Source of the DNA: Candidatus Altimarinus sp.
GTDB lineage: Bacteria > Patescibacteriota > Gracilibacteria > BD1-5 > UBA6164
Length of the DNA: 33,587 nt
Reading direction: 5' to 3'
Assembly (NCBI GenBank): GCA_020724225.1
Contig: DYHI01000011.1
Span: forward strand, 1-33,587
Positions 10,444 to 22,478 of the stretch are shown one piece after another. The notes beneath the pieces are model-generated. The model saw only the letters and a list, made by a program, of their open reading frames with translations, did not search any database and had not been told where the DNA came from. Numbering within the stretch: the stretch's first letter is position 1; each line of letters starts with the position of its first letter. The position numbers were made by a program, and so were the translations under genes.

Positions 10444-10456
10444 TCACAAAAAAATC

Positions 10457-10481
10457 CCCCAAATTTCTTTGAAATTTGGGG
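10457..10481. terminator. Hairpin CCCCAAATTTC-ttt-GAAATTTGGGG
   Basis: Perfect 11-bp stem, 3-nt loop, immediately downstream of the toxin gene. Confidence 0.7.
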
Positions 10482-10501
10482 AGGTCTTTTAAAATTACTA
10501 T

Positions 10502-10774
10502 TTATTTTTTATAAATATCGTGATTTCAAATTGAGAAAAATTCCAAAACTATTTCATTCTTTTCTTGTGTTTTGTAAAACAATGCTCTGTAATTCATATT
10601 TATACTCATAGAAAAAACAAAACTTAACTTTCAAGAAAGTTTATGGATTCTTAAAGATGGATAATTAAATCAATTAGTTAACAATAAATTTAACTTTTCT
10701 TTAAACAAAGTCTGTTCAACAATAGATAAAGATTTATATTTCTTTTTAAAAGTCTCAGTTAATATTACTTTCAT
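10502..10774 (-). CDS. RelE/ParE-superfamily toxin
   Basis: 90-aa ORF: MKVILTETFKKKYKSLSIVEQTLFKEKLNLLLTNGFNYPSLRIHKLSGKLSFVFSMSINMNYRALFYKTQEKNEIVLEFFSIGNHDIYKK*; pattern HKLSGKLSF...NYRALF...GNHDIY. Confidence 0.8.
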
Positions 10775-10776
10775 AA

Positions 10777-10935
10777 TTATTTATCTAAATAATTAGTTAA
10801 TTCATCAAAAGAATCAGATTTTATATAATTTCAAAAAATCTTGTCTCTTTCATGCGAAACAATATCTATAAAAACTGAATATTCTTCTAAAAGTGCTTTA
10901 TCAACTTCAACTACAGATGATTGAAAATGTGTCAT
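10777..10935 (-). CDS. Antitoxin partner of the RelE-like toxin
   Basis: 52-aa ORF: MTHFQSSVVEVDKALLEEYSVFIDIVSHERDKIFGNYIKSDSFDELTNYLDK*; ends 2 nt before the toxin ATG. Confidence 0.65.
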
Positions 10936-11003
10936 AATAAAATTATTAAAAATTATTTTCATTATTATAAACAAATCCTTAAAAAATCAAAAACTTATTT
11001 TTC
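10931..11003 (-). repeat. Duplicated leader/promoter region, copy 2
   Basis: gtcataataaaattattaaaaattattttcattattataaacaaatccttaaaaaatcaaaaacttatttttccc. Confidence 0.85.
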
Positions 11004-11070
11004 CCACTTCACCTTTACTTTTAGATTAAAAAACATATATTCCTACAACATTATTTAACTAAAAACTCCT

Positions 11071-13125
11071 ATGCTAGAAACTCCAAACTACACTTTCCTG
11101 ATTGCAAAAGAACTATGAATTAAAGAATTTCAAACATCAACTGTACTAGAACTAGTTGCAGAATGATCTACTGTACCCTTTATAGCTCGTTATAGAAAAG
11201 AAAGAACTTGAAACCTGGATGAAAATGATATAAGAAAAATCATAGAACTAAAAACAAAGGCAGAAAATCTATACAATGCAAAAGTAACAGCAATAAATGG
11301 GATAAACGAGCTAGGAAAAATGACCGATGAATTAATGAAAAATATAGTAAATGCTCAAACATTGAAGGAAGTCGAAGAACTTTATAAGCCATATAAATCA
11401 AAGAAAAAAACAAAAGCAATGATAGCTTTGGAAAAAGGCTTTTGAATTGTAGCTGAAAAACTTAAACAAAATGAAATTATTATACCAGATGAATTATTAA
11501 AAGATTATCCTAGAGATGAAATCATAGATGGTGCAATCGAAATAATTTGAGCAGAGGTGAATGAAAATTGAAATCTCAGACATAAACTTATAAATGAATT
11601 GAAATCAAATTGATTTATAGCTTCAAACAAAAAATCAGATAAAATGCTTGCCAAATTAAATGAAAAAGACAAAGAACAAATTTCAAAGTTTGATATTTAT
11701 GCTGAATTTTCGACTAAAATAAATCAAATCAAACCATATCAGATTTTGGCTCTAAATAGATGAGAAAATCTTGCAATCTTGACTGTAAAAATTGAAAAAG
11801 ATGAAGATATTTTCAATACAATAGAAAGTGATTTTGCATATATTTTATGATTAAATGAATTTATAGAAGAATTAAAAGAAGCATTTAAAAGATGATATGA
11901 AAATCTCTTTTCATCCGTAGAAAATGAATTAAGAAGTGAACTAAATGAAGTTTGAGAAGATGATTCTATAAAGACATTTCAGACAAACTTACAAGCCCTT
12001 CTTATGACAAAACCAGAAAATGCGAATAGTATACTTTCTATAGATCCTTGATTTAGAGTTGGATGTAAGCTTTGTGTTTTAGACAATTTATGAAATCCTA
12101 TATTTTTTAGTAAAATTTATTTACATGAGGCAGAAAATGCAAAAAAAATAGTAGAAAGCATAATTTCAAAATACAAAATAGATGTAGTTGTAGTTTGAAA
12201 TGGTACTTGATCAAAAGAAGTTTCAATACTTGTATGAGAGTTATTTAACAAAGATATCTATATAGTAAACGAGTCATGAGCCTCAGTTTACAGTGTATCA
12301 AAAGTAGCAGAGGAAGAATTTCCAAATCTTGATAGTTTAGATAGATGAACAGTCTCAATAGGTAGAAGATATATAGATCCATTGTCTGAACTTGTAAAAA
12401 TCCCTGTTTGAAGTATAGGAGTTGGTATGTATCAACATGATATGCCAGAAAAAAAACTAGAGGAAAAACTATGATATGTAGTTGAAAACAGTGTAAATGA
12501 AGTTGGAATAAATGTAAATATAGCATCTATTTATGTTCTTAATCACATTTCTTGAATAGATAAAAGACAGGCAAAAAAGATCTATGAAAATAGACCTTAC
12601 AAATCAAGAAAAGATATAAAAAAAATACTTTCAGATAAGGCTTACCAGCAAGCAATTTGATTTCTTAGAGTTCCAGAAAGTAGTGAAAAGTTTGACAATA
12701 CAGATATCCATCCAGAGCAATATGCACTAGCTAAGTATACAATAGAAAACTGAAAAACTAGTTTAGATACAAAAATGAAAGAATTGTACCCAGATGTAAC
12801 AATTGATACAATAAATTTTATTTGGAATTCTTACAATAATCTCTGAAAAGAAAAAAGAACAAATAGCACTCATACAAAATGGACAAATTCATCAAATGAA
12901 ATCCAAGTTTGAGATATAATCGAGTGAGTTATAAGAAATGTAGTTGCATTTTGAGCATTTGTAGATATAGGAACAAAAAATGATTGATTAGTTCACATAT
13001 CTCATCTAAGTAATACTTTTGTAAAAAATCCCATGGATATAGTAAAAGTTTGAGACAAAGTGAAAGTAAAAGTTCTAAATATAGATGAAAAATGAAAGAC
13101 TCAATTAAGCATGAAGGAGGTTTAA
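11071..13125 (+). CDS. tex: Tex-family RNA-binding transcription accessory protein
   Basis: 684-aa ORF with TGA=Gly: MLETPNYTFLIAKELGIKEFQTSTVLELVAEGSTVPFIARYRKERTGNLDENDIRKI...; C-terminal S1 domain ([36 protein letters not shown]). Confidence 0.95.
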
Positions 13126-13130
13126 AAAAG

Positions 13131-13766
13131 TTATTTTTTCCAAAAAATATCTATAAAACTTGATTTTACAACTCATCAATTGATCTTGTTATGATTTTCC
13201 GAAACTTCTTCAATATACATAATTTCAAAATCTGAGAATAAAGATTTAATATAATCTATACTAAAAAAGTGCTTTAAATCCTCTCAATTTTTAAAGTAAT
13301 TTTCTTCCAGCATTTCTCATTTTCAAAACTCACTATCATTCTCTCATTTTACTCTTACAAACATTAATCATCCTTGTTTTAAAGATTTTTTTAATTTTTC
13401 AAAAATTTCTTTTGTATCATTGCTAGAAAAATAATGCAAAGAATTACAAGAATAAATTATATTATATTTTTCATTTACAAATTCATAACTTTTTATATCT
13501 CATAGTGTGGTATTTATAGATAATCATCACTTATTTGCATAATTTTTTAGATGTTCAAGTGCTTTTTGAGAAAAATCAAAAGATTCTACTTGAAATCATT
13601 TTTCAGCAAAATATAAACTATCTCTTCAAGCTCAACTTCAAACATCAAGTAAAACTCATCTTTTTTCTCATAAAAAATCCATTGTTTTCAAAGCAAATAA
13701 AGTAGGTCATATTTGATCTACTTTATCCCATTTTTTATCCCAAAAATTTTGAAAATCATTATACAT
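13131..13766 (-). CDS. Class I SAM-dependent methyltransferase
   Basis: 211-aa ORF: MYNDFQNFWDKKWDKVDQIGPTLFALKTMDFLGEKRGVLLDVGSGAGRDSLYFAEKGFQVESFDFSQKALEHLK...; motif I LLDVGSGAGRDS. Confidence 0.88.
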
Positions 13767-14298
13767 ATCATCTCATTTTAGCTAAAGTATAACAAGTTAT
13801 AGTCATAGGACAACTTATCAATCAAGATTTAATCTTTTCTTCAAATTCTTCTATATTACAAGTAAAAACTTTTATATCTTCTCAAGCCTCTAAACTTTGT
13901 CATATAAATTCACAATTATCTATAAAAAAATACTTCATTATAGTATCATCATAATTTGCAACTATAGATTCTCAAAGATAAATTATATCTTCTCCTACAT
14001 ATCAAGTTTCTTCATTTAATTCCTTTCTTGCATTCTCTTCAAATGATAAATCTGATTCATAAACTCACATAGAAAAACTATGTATAAAATTCTCTATTCA
14101 TTCTCTATATTCTTTTATATATATCACTTTTTTATCTTTCGTTAATCAAAAAGTCATAGTTGCATATATTGTTTTACAATGTCATGTAATCAAATAATTA
14201 TATACTTTTCAGTTTCATACATCAAAATCTTTTGATATAACTTTTCTATGTCAATTATCTACAATTACCTTTTCTGAAATTTTTATTTTGTGTGACAT
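13759..14298 (-). CDS. NUDIX hydrolase
   Basis: 179-aa ORF; ...SFEENARKELNEETGYVGEDIIYLGES... matches the Nudix box (ARKELNEETGY); overlaps the methyltransferase start by 8 nt. Confidence 0.85.
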
Positions 14299-14300
14299 AA

Positions 14301-16178
14301 TTATTTCTTCAATAACCCTATAAAAGCCTCACTTGGCAAACTCACTTTACCAAACTGTTTCATTTTTTTCTTTCACTCTTTTTGCTTGTCAAGAAGCTTT
14401 CTTTTACGACTAACATCTCAACCATAAAGTTTTGCTGTTACATCTTTTCTCATAGCTGATATATCTTCACGGGCAACTACTTTTCATCATACTGCTGCTT
14501 GAATAGCAATGGCAAAAAGTGCTCTTGGAACTACTTCTTTAAGTTTTTTTGTAATTTTTCATCATAAAAATGCAGCTTGACTACGGTGGCACATCAAACT
14601 AAGCGCATCAACTTTGTCTCAAGCTAAAAGTACATCCATCTTTACTAAATCATCTTCTTTGTATTTTAAAAATTCATAATTCATAGAAGCATATCAACTT
14701 GAAAGACTTTTTAATTCATCATAAAAATCTCATATAAGTTCTGCCATTGGTAGCTCATATGTTATAAGTACTCTTGAACTATCTATAAATGTTTGATTAA
14801 CAAGAATTCATCTTCTTTCTTGTGCTAATTGCATCAAATTACCTATATAATCACTAGGTGTAATTAGTTCACATTTCGCTATTGGTTCTTCTATACTTTG
14901 GTATAATTCTCTTTTGGGTAAATCTTCAGGATTAGATATATAGACGTAAGTAAATTTTCATCATCAAATCTCTACAAGTTCAGGGTTAAATCTGCCATAT
15001 TCTTCTCTTTTATCTCAAATAGTCTTGATTCTATATGTTACTTGAGGTGATGTAATTATTACATCCATATTGAATTCTCTATCAAGTCTTTCCTTCACTA
15101 TATCTAAGTGCAATAATCCCAAGAAACCACATCTATAACCATGACCTAGTGCGGGACTAACTTCTGGTTCAATTGATAGAGCGCTATCATTTAACATAAG
15201 TTTCTCAACTGCATCTACAAATTGAGGATACTCATCACTATTTATTGGAAAAACTCATGCAAAGATAAATGGAGTAACTTTTTTAAATCATTCTATTGCT
15301 TTTGCATTTTCTACTTTATCTTTTGGTCATTCTACATTCTCTGGCTTCCAAAGTGTATCTCACACTTTTGCTTCTCTGATAGATTTTAGCCCAGTAACTA
15401 CATATCAAACAGATCAATTTTCTATTTTTGGATCACTAACATATTTTGGTGCAAAGTGTCATACATCTAGTGCTTCTATTTTTTTAGAGCTATTTATAAA
15501 GTGAAGTGTATCTCATTTTTTTATTTCTCAGCTAAATACTTTTACATAACTTACAACTCATCTATATGTATCGTATTGACTATCAAAAACAAGTGCCTTT
15601 AGTTCTGAATTTGGATTTTGCTCTAATTTATTAAATACCCTAGGTTCTCTAATTCTTTCTATTACTGCATCCAAAACTGTTTCTACATTCATTCCTGTTT
15701 TAGCTGAAATTGGGATAATCTCCTCTTTTTTACATCAAAGTAAATTTATAATTTCTTCAGATACTTTATCTACATCTGCAGCTGGTAAATCTATCTTGTT
15801 TATAACAGGAATTATATCTAAATTATTTTCTATAGCCATATGTACATTTGAAAGAGTTTGTGCCTCTATCCCTTGTGTAGCATCAACTACAAGCAAAGCT
15901 CATTCTACTGAAGCAAGAGTTCTTGAAACCTCATATTGGAAATCAACATGCCCAGGAGTATCTATCAGATTAAGCTCATAACCTTTCCATTGCATTTTAA
16001 CTGGTGTAAGTTTGATTGTAATTCATCTTTCTTGTTCCAAAGCCATAGTATCTAGAGTTTGTGCTTTTAAATCTCTTTTATCTATTGTTCAAGTTATTTC
16101 AAGCATTCTATCCGCTAAAGTAGATTTACCATGGTCTATGTGGGCTATTATTCAAAAGTTTCTGATTTTAGATAACAT
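14301..16178 (-). CDS. lepA: Elongation factor 4 (LepA)
   Basis: 625-aa [83 protein letters not shown]...[28 protein letters not shown]... Confidence 0.96.
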
Positions 16179-16358
16179 AAAATATCTTAAAAATTTAAAT
16201 TTTCTGTATTTTATAGAAAATTGTTATTTTTCAAAATGATTTGAGAAAAACAAAATTATTATATATACATTAATATAAATGTTAATAGATTTTTATTTGA
16301 TTATTTAGATAAATTTAATTATAATCTTGAAGTATTTTAATTTAATAAATTATAAAAT

Positions 16359-18305
16359 ATGAAAATACCTCTAATTTTAAAGATTATAATATCTTTATTT
16401 ACACTTTTTTATATATCAAATACAAATGCTGTATGATATATAAAATGAACTGCGAAAGATGATGTAACATGACAAACTTTAACTTATGTTTGTTATGATG
16501 CACCTTGAAAATGAGATTATTATAGCTGTGCAATAAAGTGAATTAAAAATACTTTACCTTGAGATGTTCTTTGTCCTACAAATATCGATCCTGTATGTTG
16601 ACAACCACCTATGCCGACTTGTCAAACATGAATAGTTTGTTCACAAGTAATGCCACAACCTAAAACATATTCAAATTCATGTGAAATGAAAAAAGCTTGA
16701 GCAACTTTACTATATAAATGAACTTGTTCAAATTCAAATACAACAAACTCTTGTTCATGGACTTATCATAGTGTAGTATGACCTGTTTGAGATGTTTCTC
16801 CAAATCCTGATACTACAATGTGTAATTCTAGTAATAATTGAAAAATATCTTATGAAATTTGATGAAATAAACAAAAGGTTGCTACTTGTACTTGTAATTG
16901 AATTCAAACTACAAACCAATGTCCAAAAATAAATTGTGATGTATGATATAATGTAGTTAATAAATGAGTAAATCAAACTACATGATGTCAAATACAAGAA
17001 TGTGTAAAAAATGAAACAACAAATAATTCATGTAACTGGATATGACATGATATAGTATGACCTGTTTGAGAAGTATATCCTAACCCTTATACAACAAATT
17101 GTACAAATAGTATAAATTGAACATCTTCTTTTGAAGTTTCATGAAGTAAAAGAAAAGTTTTTACTTGTTTATGTGAATGAAGTTCAAATAATATTAATTC
17201 TTGAACTACAAAAAATAATAACTTTAAATTATATAATTGAAACTCTAAACCAGTATCATGAAATATAAGTACATATTGAACTCAAAATTGAAGTATTTGT
17301 AATAATCAAAATTGATACTCTATAATAACTTGATTAGATAAAAATAATCCTCCTAAATGATGTACTAATCCTGCAAATAACGATAATTGTAAAAATAACT
17401 TATCAAATTTTAGAGACTATAATCCAAGTGAATGGCTGAATAATTCTACTATAGTTACTTCATCTAGTAGTGATTTACTAAAAAACTATCCACTATGAAC
17501 TTACAATTTCTATCTAGCTTATTGAACTCAAATAATAAAAGTTTGAGAATGAACATTAAAATCTTGTACAACTAATTACTCTTGGTCTTGTATAGTTCCT
17601 TGACCTGTAGAAGTTAATACATCTTGATACACTTGTAATTCAAGTACTGTATGACAATCAAGAACAATAAGCTGATATAGCTGTACATGTACTCAAAATA
17701 CTAATACTAATACTAATACCAACTCTACTACTAATAATACTACCACTAACTCTACTACTAACACATGTAAATGGCAAGCTCATGATGTAGTTTGACCAAT
17801 TTGACAAGTATCCCCTAATCCTAATTCTACATTATGTACTATAGGTAATAATTGAACAATAGCCTACGAAATTTGATGAAATAGACAAAAAGTTGCTACT
17901 TGTACTTGTCCAAACTCAGCATCAACAAGTACATCAATACCTTCTCCTATTATTACTCTTTCAAAAACATTAAATTGAGCTACAACTACAAATTTTTATT
18001 CAAGAGAAACTATGTACTGAAAAGTAATTAATTCATGAATAAATAGTACATATAGTTGTGTTGCTCCAACTACTGATTTAAAAAATCCTGACTGATCTAT
18101 AATAGCAAGTTCAAAATCTTGTAATGATAGAAGTAAATGGGCTAAAATGCCTAATTCTGATTGGAAATATGATTCATCTAGTAATTCTTGGAGAATGAGT
18201 AGAAGTTGGGTTTGATTTCCATCATCTACATATAGATTATGGTTTAGAGATAACAATACAAACAAAGAATCTTCAATAATTATAAATCTTAAAAATAATG
18301 ATTAA
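16359..18305 (+). CDS. Large secreted Cys-rich protein with Kazal-like region and three internal repeats
   Basis: 648-aa ORF with signal peptide (MKIPLILKIIISLFTLFYISNTNAV); ...CPTNIDPVCGQPPMPTCQTGIVCSQVMPQPKTYSNSCEMKKAGATLLYKGTC...; low-complexity NTNTNTNSTTNNTTTNSTTNT. Confidence 0.88.
16749..16895 (+). repeat. Internal protein repeat unit 1 (SCSWTYHSVVGPVGDVSPNPDTTMCNSSNNGKISYEIGGNKQKVATCTC)
   Basis: Aligned by eye with units at 17028-17174 and 17762-17909. Confidence 0.8.
17028..17174 (+). repeat. Internal protein repeat unit 2 (SCNWIGHDIVGPVGEVYPNPYTTNCTNSINGTSSFEVSGSKRKVFTCLC)
   Basis: See unit 1. Confidence 0.8.
17762..17909 (+). repeat. Internal protein repeat unit 3 (TCKWQAHDVVGPIGQVSPNPNSTLCTIGNNGTIAYEIGGNRQKVATCTC)
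   Basis: See unit 1. Confidence 0.8.
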
Positions 18306-18316
18306 TTTATTATAAA

Positions 18317-18366
18317 ATAAAATCAAAAAAGTGGTAGTCAAAAACATACCACTTTTTTGATTTTAT
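18317..18366. terminator. Strong hairpin ATAAAATCAAAAAAGTGGTA ... TACCACTTTTTTGATTTTAT
   Basis: Perfect 20-bp stem, 10-nt loop, just after the stop codon. Confidence 0.85.
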
Positions 18367-18414
18367 AATGTATTTTTATATAATTGTATTACTTTTATTA
18401 TTTAAAATGTAATT

Positions 18415-21400
18415 ATGAACAAAAAAGTTCTTAATATTTTCTTTGCAATACTTATAACTTCAGTATCAGTTATAGGTGTTTATGCATGATATTTACAATG
18501 AAATTTCTTTGACAGTTCATGAAACTCTGTTAGATATGTATGTTATGATACTCCTTGAACTTGATGATACTATAGTTGTGCTGTGTTAATACCTTCAACA
18601 AATAATACTACAACTTGAAATAGTTGTAATTTATCGGACTGAACAACATTAGCTAATTGATCTAGTAAAAATTTATATTATAAAAATTCCTCTTGAAATT
18701 CTTGTATTTATGCAAGCTATAAATGTAATAATTGAACTTTAGCTCGGGGAACTCAATTCTCACCTGCTCCTTCTCAACCTGTAGCTTGATCTACACTTTA
18801 TACTACTAGTTCAGCTTGTACTAGTAGTATAAATAGTTCATGAAATACTTGATGTTCTTGAACTCTTCCTTCTTGAGCTTGAGTTGTAAGTTGTAACTGA
18901 GGTTGTGTTGATTTCTCTCCTGTTAATACTGTTTGGACTTATTCATCTAATCCTACTACTGCTTGTACTTGGTGATGTGCATCTTGATATACTAGAAACT
19001 GAAACTCTTGTGTAGTAAATTCTAATTCAACTACTGTATCTTGAACTTGTACTTGATTACCTAGTAATGCAGTTTATTACAATAACTCAACTAGTTATTC
19101 CATATCAAATGCCCCAACTTGAACTTCTCTAAGTGCTAGTTATCAATCTAATCCTACTTCTAATACTTGTAAATATAAATGTAACTCTTCTTCTACTCGG
19201 AATTGAAGCTCTTGTGTAGTTAATACTTGATGAAATACATGAACTAGTTGATGGAAATGGGTAAAAGTACCAAGTGAATGAGTTTATTTTAGTCCTATGC
19301 CACCACAATGTTCATCACAAAGCATTGAATGATGAAATTGTAATGAATGATGATATTGTATTTGAAATTGATTTGATTTAAAATGCCAATATTCATGAGC
19401 TCAATCATGATTAATAAAAATAGAAACAAATTGGTGAAAAAGTACAATTTCTAATTGTTCGGACCCTTGATCAACATTAAACTTTACTGTATGGAATTCT
19501 ACTCAAGATATAAAAGCATGTATGGAATATAATCTTACAGCACAATGAAGAGTATGACAAACATATAATTGTGATTCAGATAGTAAATTTCAAAATTTAG
19601 CATCTCCTTGGAGATTTGAAACAAATAAATGGTCTTATTTTACTTATCTACAAAATCATAAAACTTTTGTACCTTGAAAATATAGACTTGTAGTAAAAGC
19701 TAATGATTGAACAAAAATATATTGAGATTGGTTAACAATAAATACAAGTTGATCTTTATCTAATCCTGCTAACTGTAATTACTATGCTTACCCTGCTCAA
19801 TCTGTTGAAGATGCAGTAGATTATATACTTAGAACAAAAGATGTACATATATCAACTTGAATTGACTATACAAATATAAAAAACAAATGTCCTGATATAC
19901 AAATAAAAATGATTCAATCTGCTTGAGATGCTGCGAATGTATTTTGAATTAACTTCAAAGATCCTTCTATTGGATGATGATGACAAGCTAATTATGCCGT
20001 ATTATGGGACTTAAGTAGATGTTTTACTAGAACAATTCCAAATCCTCCTAAAACATATTCTGATTGATATGGTAATTCTAATTTACCTTGAGAAATAAAT
20101 AATCCAGCAATATTTGATTTTCAATCTTGGTATAATTGATGAAGTGCTTGGGCCGCTCCATGATGTTGAAATTGATGAAGATGATCTAAAAGTCAAATTT
20201 ATTGATGACAATCTTGGCAAGCTTGAAAAACTGTAGTATGTCCTGGATGATGATATGGTAACTGATGAGGAACTACAACTTGAACAAATTGTACACTATC
20301 TGATTGAACTACCCTAAATAACTGATCTAGTAAAAATTTATATTATAAAAATTCATCTTGAAATTCTTGTATTTATGCTAGTTATAGATGTAATAGTTGA
20401 ACTCTAGTTCGGGGAACTCAATTTTCTCCAGCACCACAACAACCTACAGCATGATCTATACTTTATACTACTAGTTCTGCTTGTTCTTCTTCTTTAACTT
20501 CTTCATCAGCAATAAATGTATCTTTCTCAAAAACTAAACTAAATGTAACTAATGATAGCTTAAACATAACTGTAAATTGATTAACTTATGATAATTTCCA
20601 ATGATGTAGAGCCGTTTTAGTTCATCCAACTGTACCAAGTGCAGTTAATGCAAACAAGTGTAATAATGTTAATGAATTTACTACTATTAAAGATGCATGA
20701 ACAGATTGGTTTTATAGTAACTGAGTATGGAAAAATACAATTATATCAGATAGTGCAAATATGCCATCTTGAACTAAATTAAGAAGTCATTTTAGAAACA
20801 AAGATACTTGAGAAATTAAAAGTGTAGAGTGGGAAATAATTTGAACAAATACATCATGATGAGCATCTTGATGTTCTTGAACTCTTCCAACTTGAGTTTG
20901 AGTTGTAAGCTGTAATTCAAGTTGTGTTGATTTTTCTCCACAAAATTATACTTGGACTTATTCTACTAACCCTACTACCTCTTGTACTTGGTGATGTAAA
21001 TCTTGATATACTAGAAGCTGAAATTCTTGTATAATAAACTCTACAAGCACTGTTCCTAATTTACCTACCTGCTGAACTAATTGGAAAACAATTTGAATTT
21101 TTACTTGTGATTCTCAAAATAGACAAGTTCAAACTATAAATACATGTTTACCAAATTGATATAGCGATCCAATGTTATGGAATTGGAATAAAACTACAAA
21201 TAGCTTTAGTCATTTAACTTGAAATTTATGTAATTGAGTTTCTAATAATTGATATCCTTGAACATCGTCTACAACAACTACATCTTCTTCATCGTTAGTT
21301 TGGGTATCAACACTTTCATTTTGAGCTCCTCCTTGAAGAGAAGATTTATTATGTGAAAGATTATGATATAATCCAACAAAATTAGAAGGAACATCTTGTA

Positions 21401-21468
21401 GATCTGAATGATTTATATGTTATCAATCTATGTGGTATTGAAATGAATATAAGTGTACTAAAAAGTAA
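18415..21468 (+). CDS. Very large secreted Ser/Thr/Gly/Cys-rich protein with duplicated modules
   Basis: 1017-aa ORF with TGA=Gly: MNKKVLNIFFAILITSVSVIGVYAG...; N-terminal motif VRYVCYDTPGTGGYYSCA matches LTYVCYDAPGKGDYYSCA of the upstream gene; contains two copies each of two Cys-rich modules. Confidence 0.88.
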
Positions 21469-21470
21469 TA

Positions 21471-21516
21471 GTATAAAAAAATAGACTAGTTTAATAACTA
21501 ATCTATTTTTTTATAC
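21471..21516. terminator. Bidirectional terminator between convergent genes (overlaps rsmA 3' end)
   Basis: GTATAAAAAAATAGAcTAGTT...AACTAaTCTATTTTTTTATAC. Confidence 0.75.
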
Positions 21517-22325
21517 AAACCAATCCACTCATCACATCATAACTCTTCCCCTCTTACATTTTCATCATATCAAAGTTCTTTTAATATTAAAAGAACTTTT
21601 TCTTTTTCATATCATCATTTAGTTAAATTATTTAAAAGTTTTTTTCTAGGTTCTTGAAATCATATCTTTATAAATTCTAAAAATTTTTTATCATCTATTT
21701 CTCTATATTTATCGTGTAATTCAAAAAGTAAAACTGCAGACTCTACTTTTGGAGCAGGAACAAAAGAAGATGCCGGAACTTTTATTATTTCACTAACATT
21801 AGCTTTTTTAGCTATAAATAGTGATAAAACTGAACTTCTTAGTTTTCATTTTTTTTCAATTTGTCATTCAATTATCTTATCTCCCACATCTTTTTGCATC
21901 AAAATAAGCATTTTTTCAGGATTATTGGTTACATCATATAAAAATCTATACAATATAGGTGATGTAATATAATATGGAATATTTGCAATTAAACAATATT
22001 GTTCAGATATAGGTTTAAATCTAAGTACATCTTCATTAAAAATCTGAAAATCCACATCATCAACTTTTAATTCGTAATTCGTAATTCGTAATTGAATAAC
22101 TTCAATCATATCTTTATCCAATTCTACCAAATGTAGTGATTTTGGTTTTTGATTAAGTAATTTTTCGGTTAAAGCACCATATCAAGGTCATATTTCTAAA
22201 ATATTTTTTCATTTAATTTCAAAAGTAGAAGAAATAATTCATAAAATATTCTCATCTATTAAAAAATTTTGTCATAATGACTTTTTGGCTTTAATTGAGT
22301 ACTTCTTAAAAAATTCTTGATTCAT
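21498..22325 (-). CDS. rsmA: 16S rRNA (adenine(1518)-N(6)/adenine(1519)-N(6))-dimethyltransferase
   Basis: 275-aa ORF: [57 protein letters not shown]...IANIPYYITSPILYRFL...; KsgA motifs [22 protein letters not shown]. Confidence 0.95.
22069..22096. repeat. Heptameric tandem repeat (AATTCGT x3 + AATTGAA) inside rsmA
   Basis: Read directly; encodes ...QLRITNYELK.... Confidence 0.8.
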
Positions 22326-22405
22326 AAAAAAATTTATGTTTTTAAATAAAAACTATTATAAAAATATTTTTCTAAAATAAAAATTTAAAAATATATCTCA
22401 TTTTT

Positions 22406-22434
22406 TTGACACTAAAAAAATATTATGATACGAT
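22406..22434 (+). promoter_or_regulatory. Sigma70-like promoter
   Basis: TTGACA-17 nt-TACGAT, 44 nt upstream of the 22479 ATG. Confidence 0.65.
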
Positions 22435-22478
22435 ATATTTACAGTCAAAAACAAAATTTATTTTTTAACAAAAAGTTT

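Noticed and set aside
12245-12526. 93-aa minus-strand ORF
   Set aside because: Antisense to the Tex-family gene, which is continuous on the + strand with TGA=Gly.
16755-16997. 80-aa minus ORF (and 17996..18265)
   Set aside because: Antisense to the large secreted protein; no family signal.
17690-17770. Tandem ACTAATACTAATACT as a regulatory or CRISPR repeat
   Set aside because: In-frame low-complexity Asn/Thr linker of the secreted protein.
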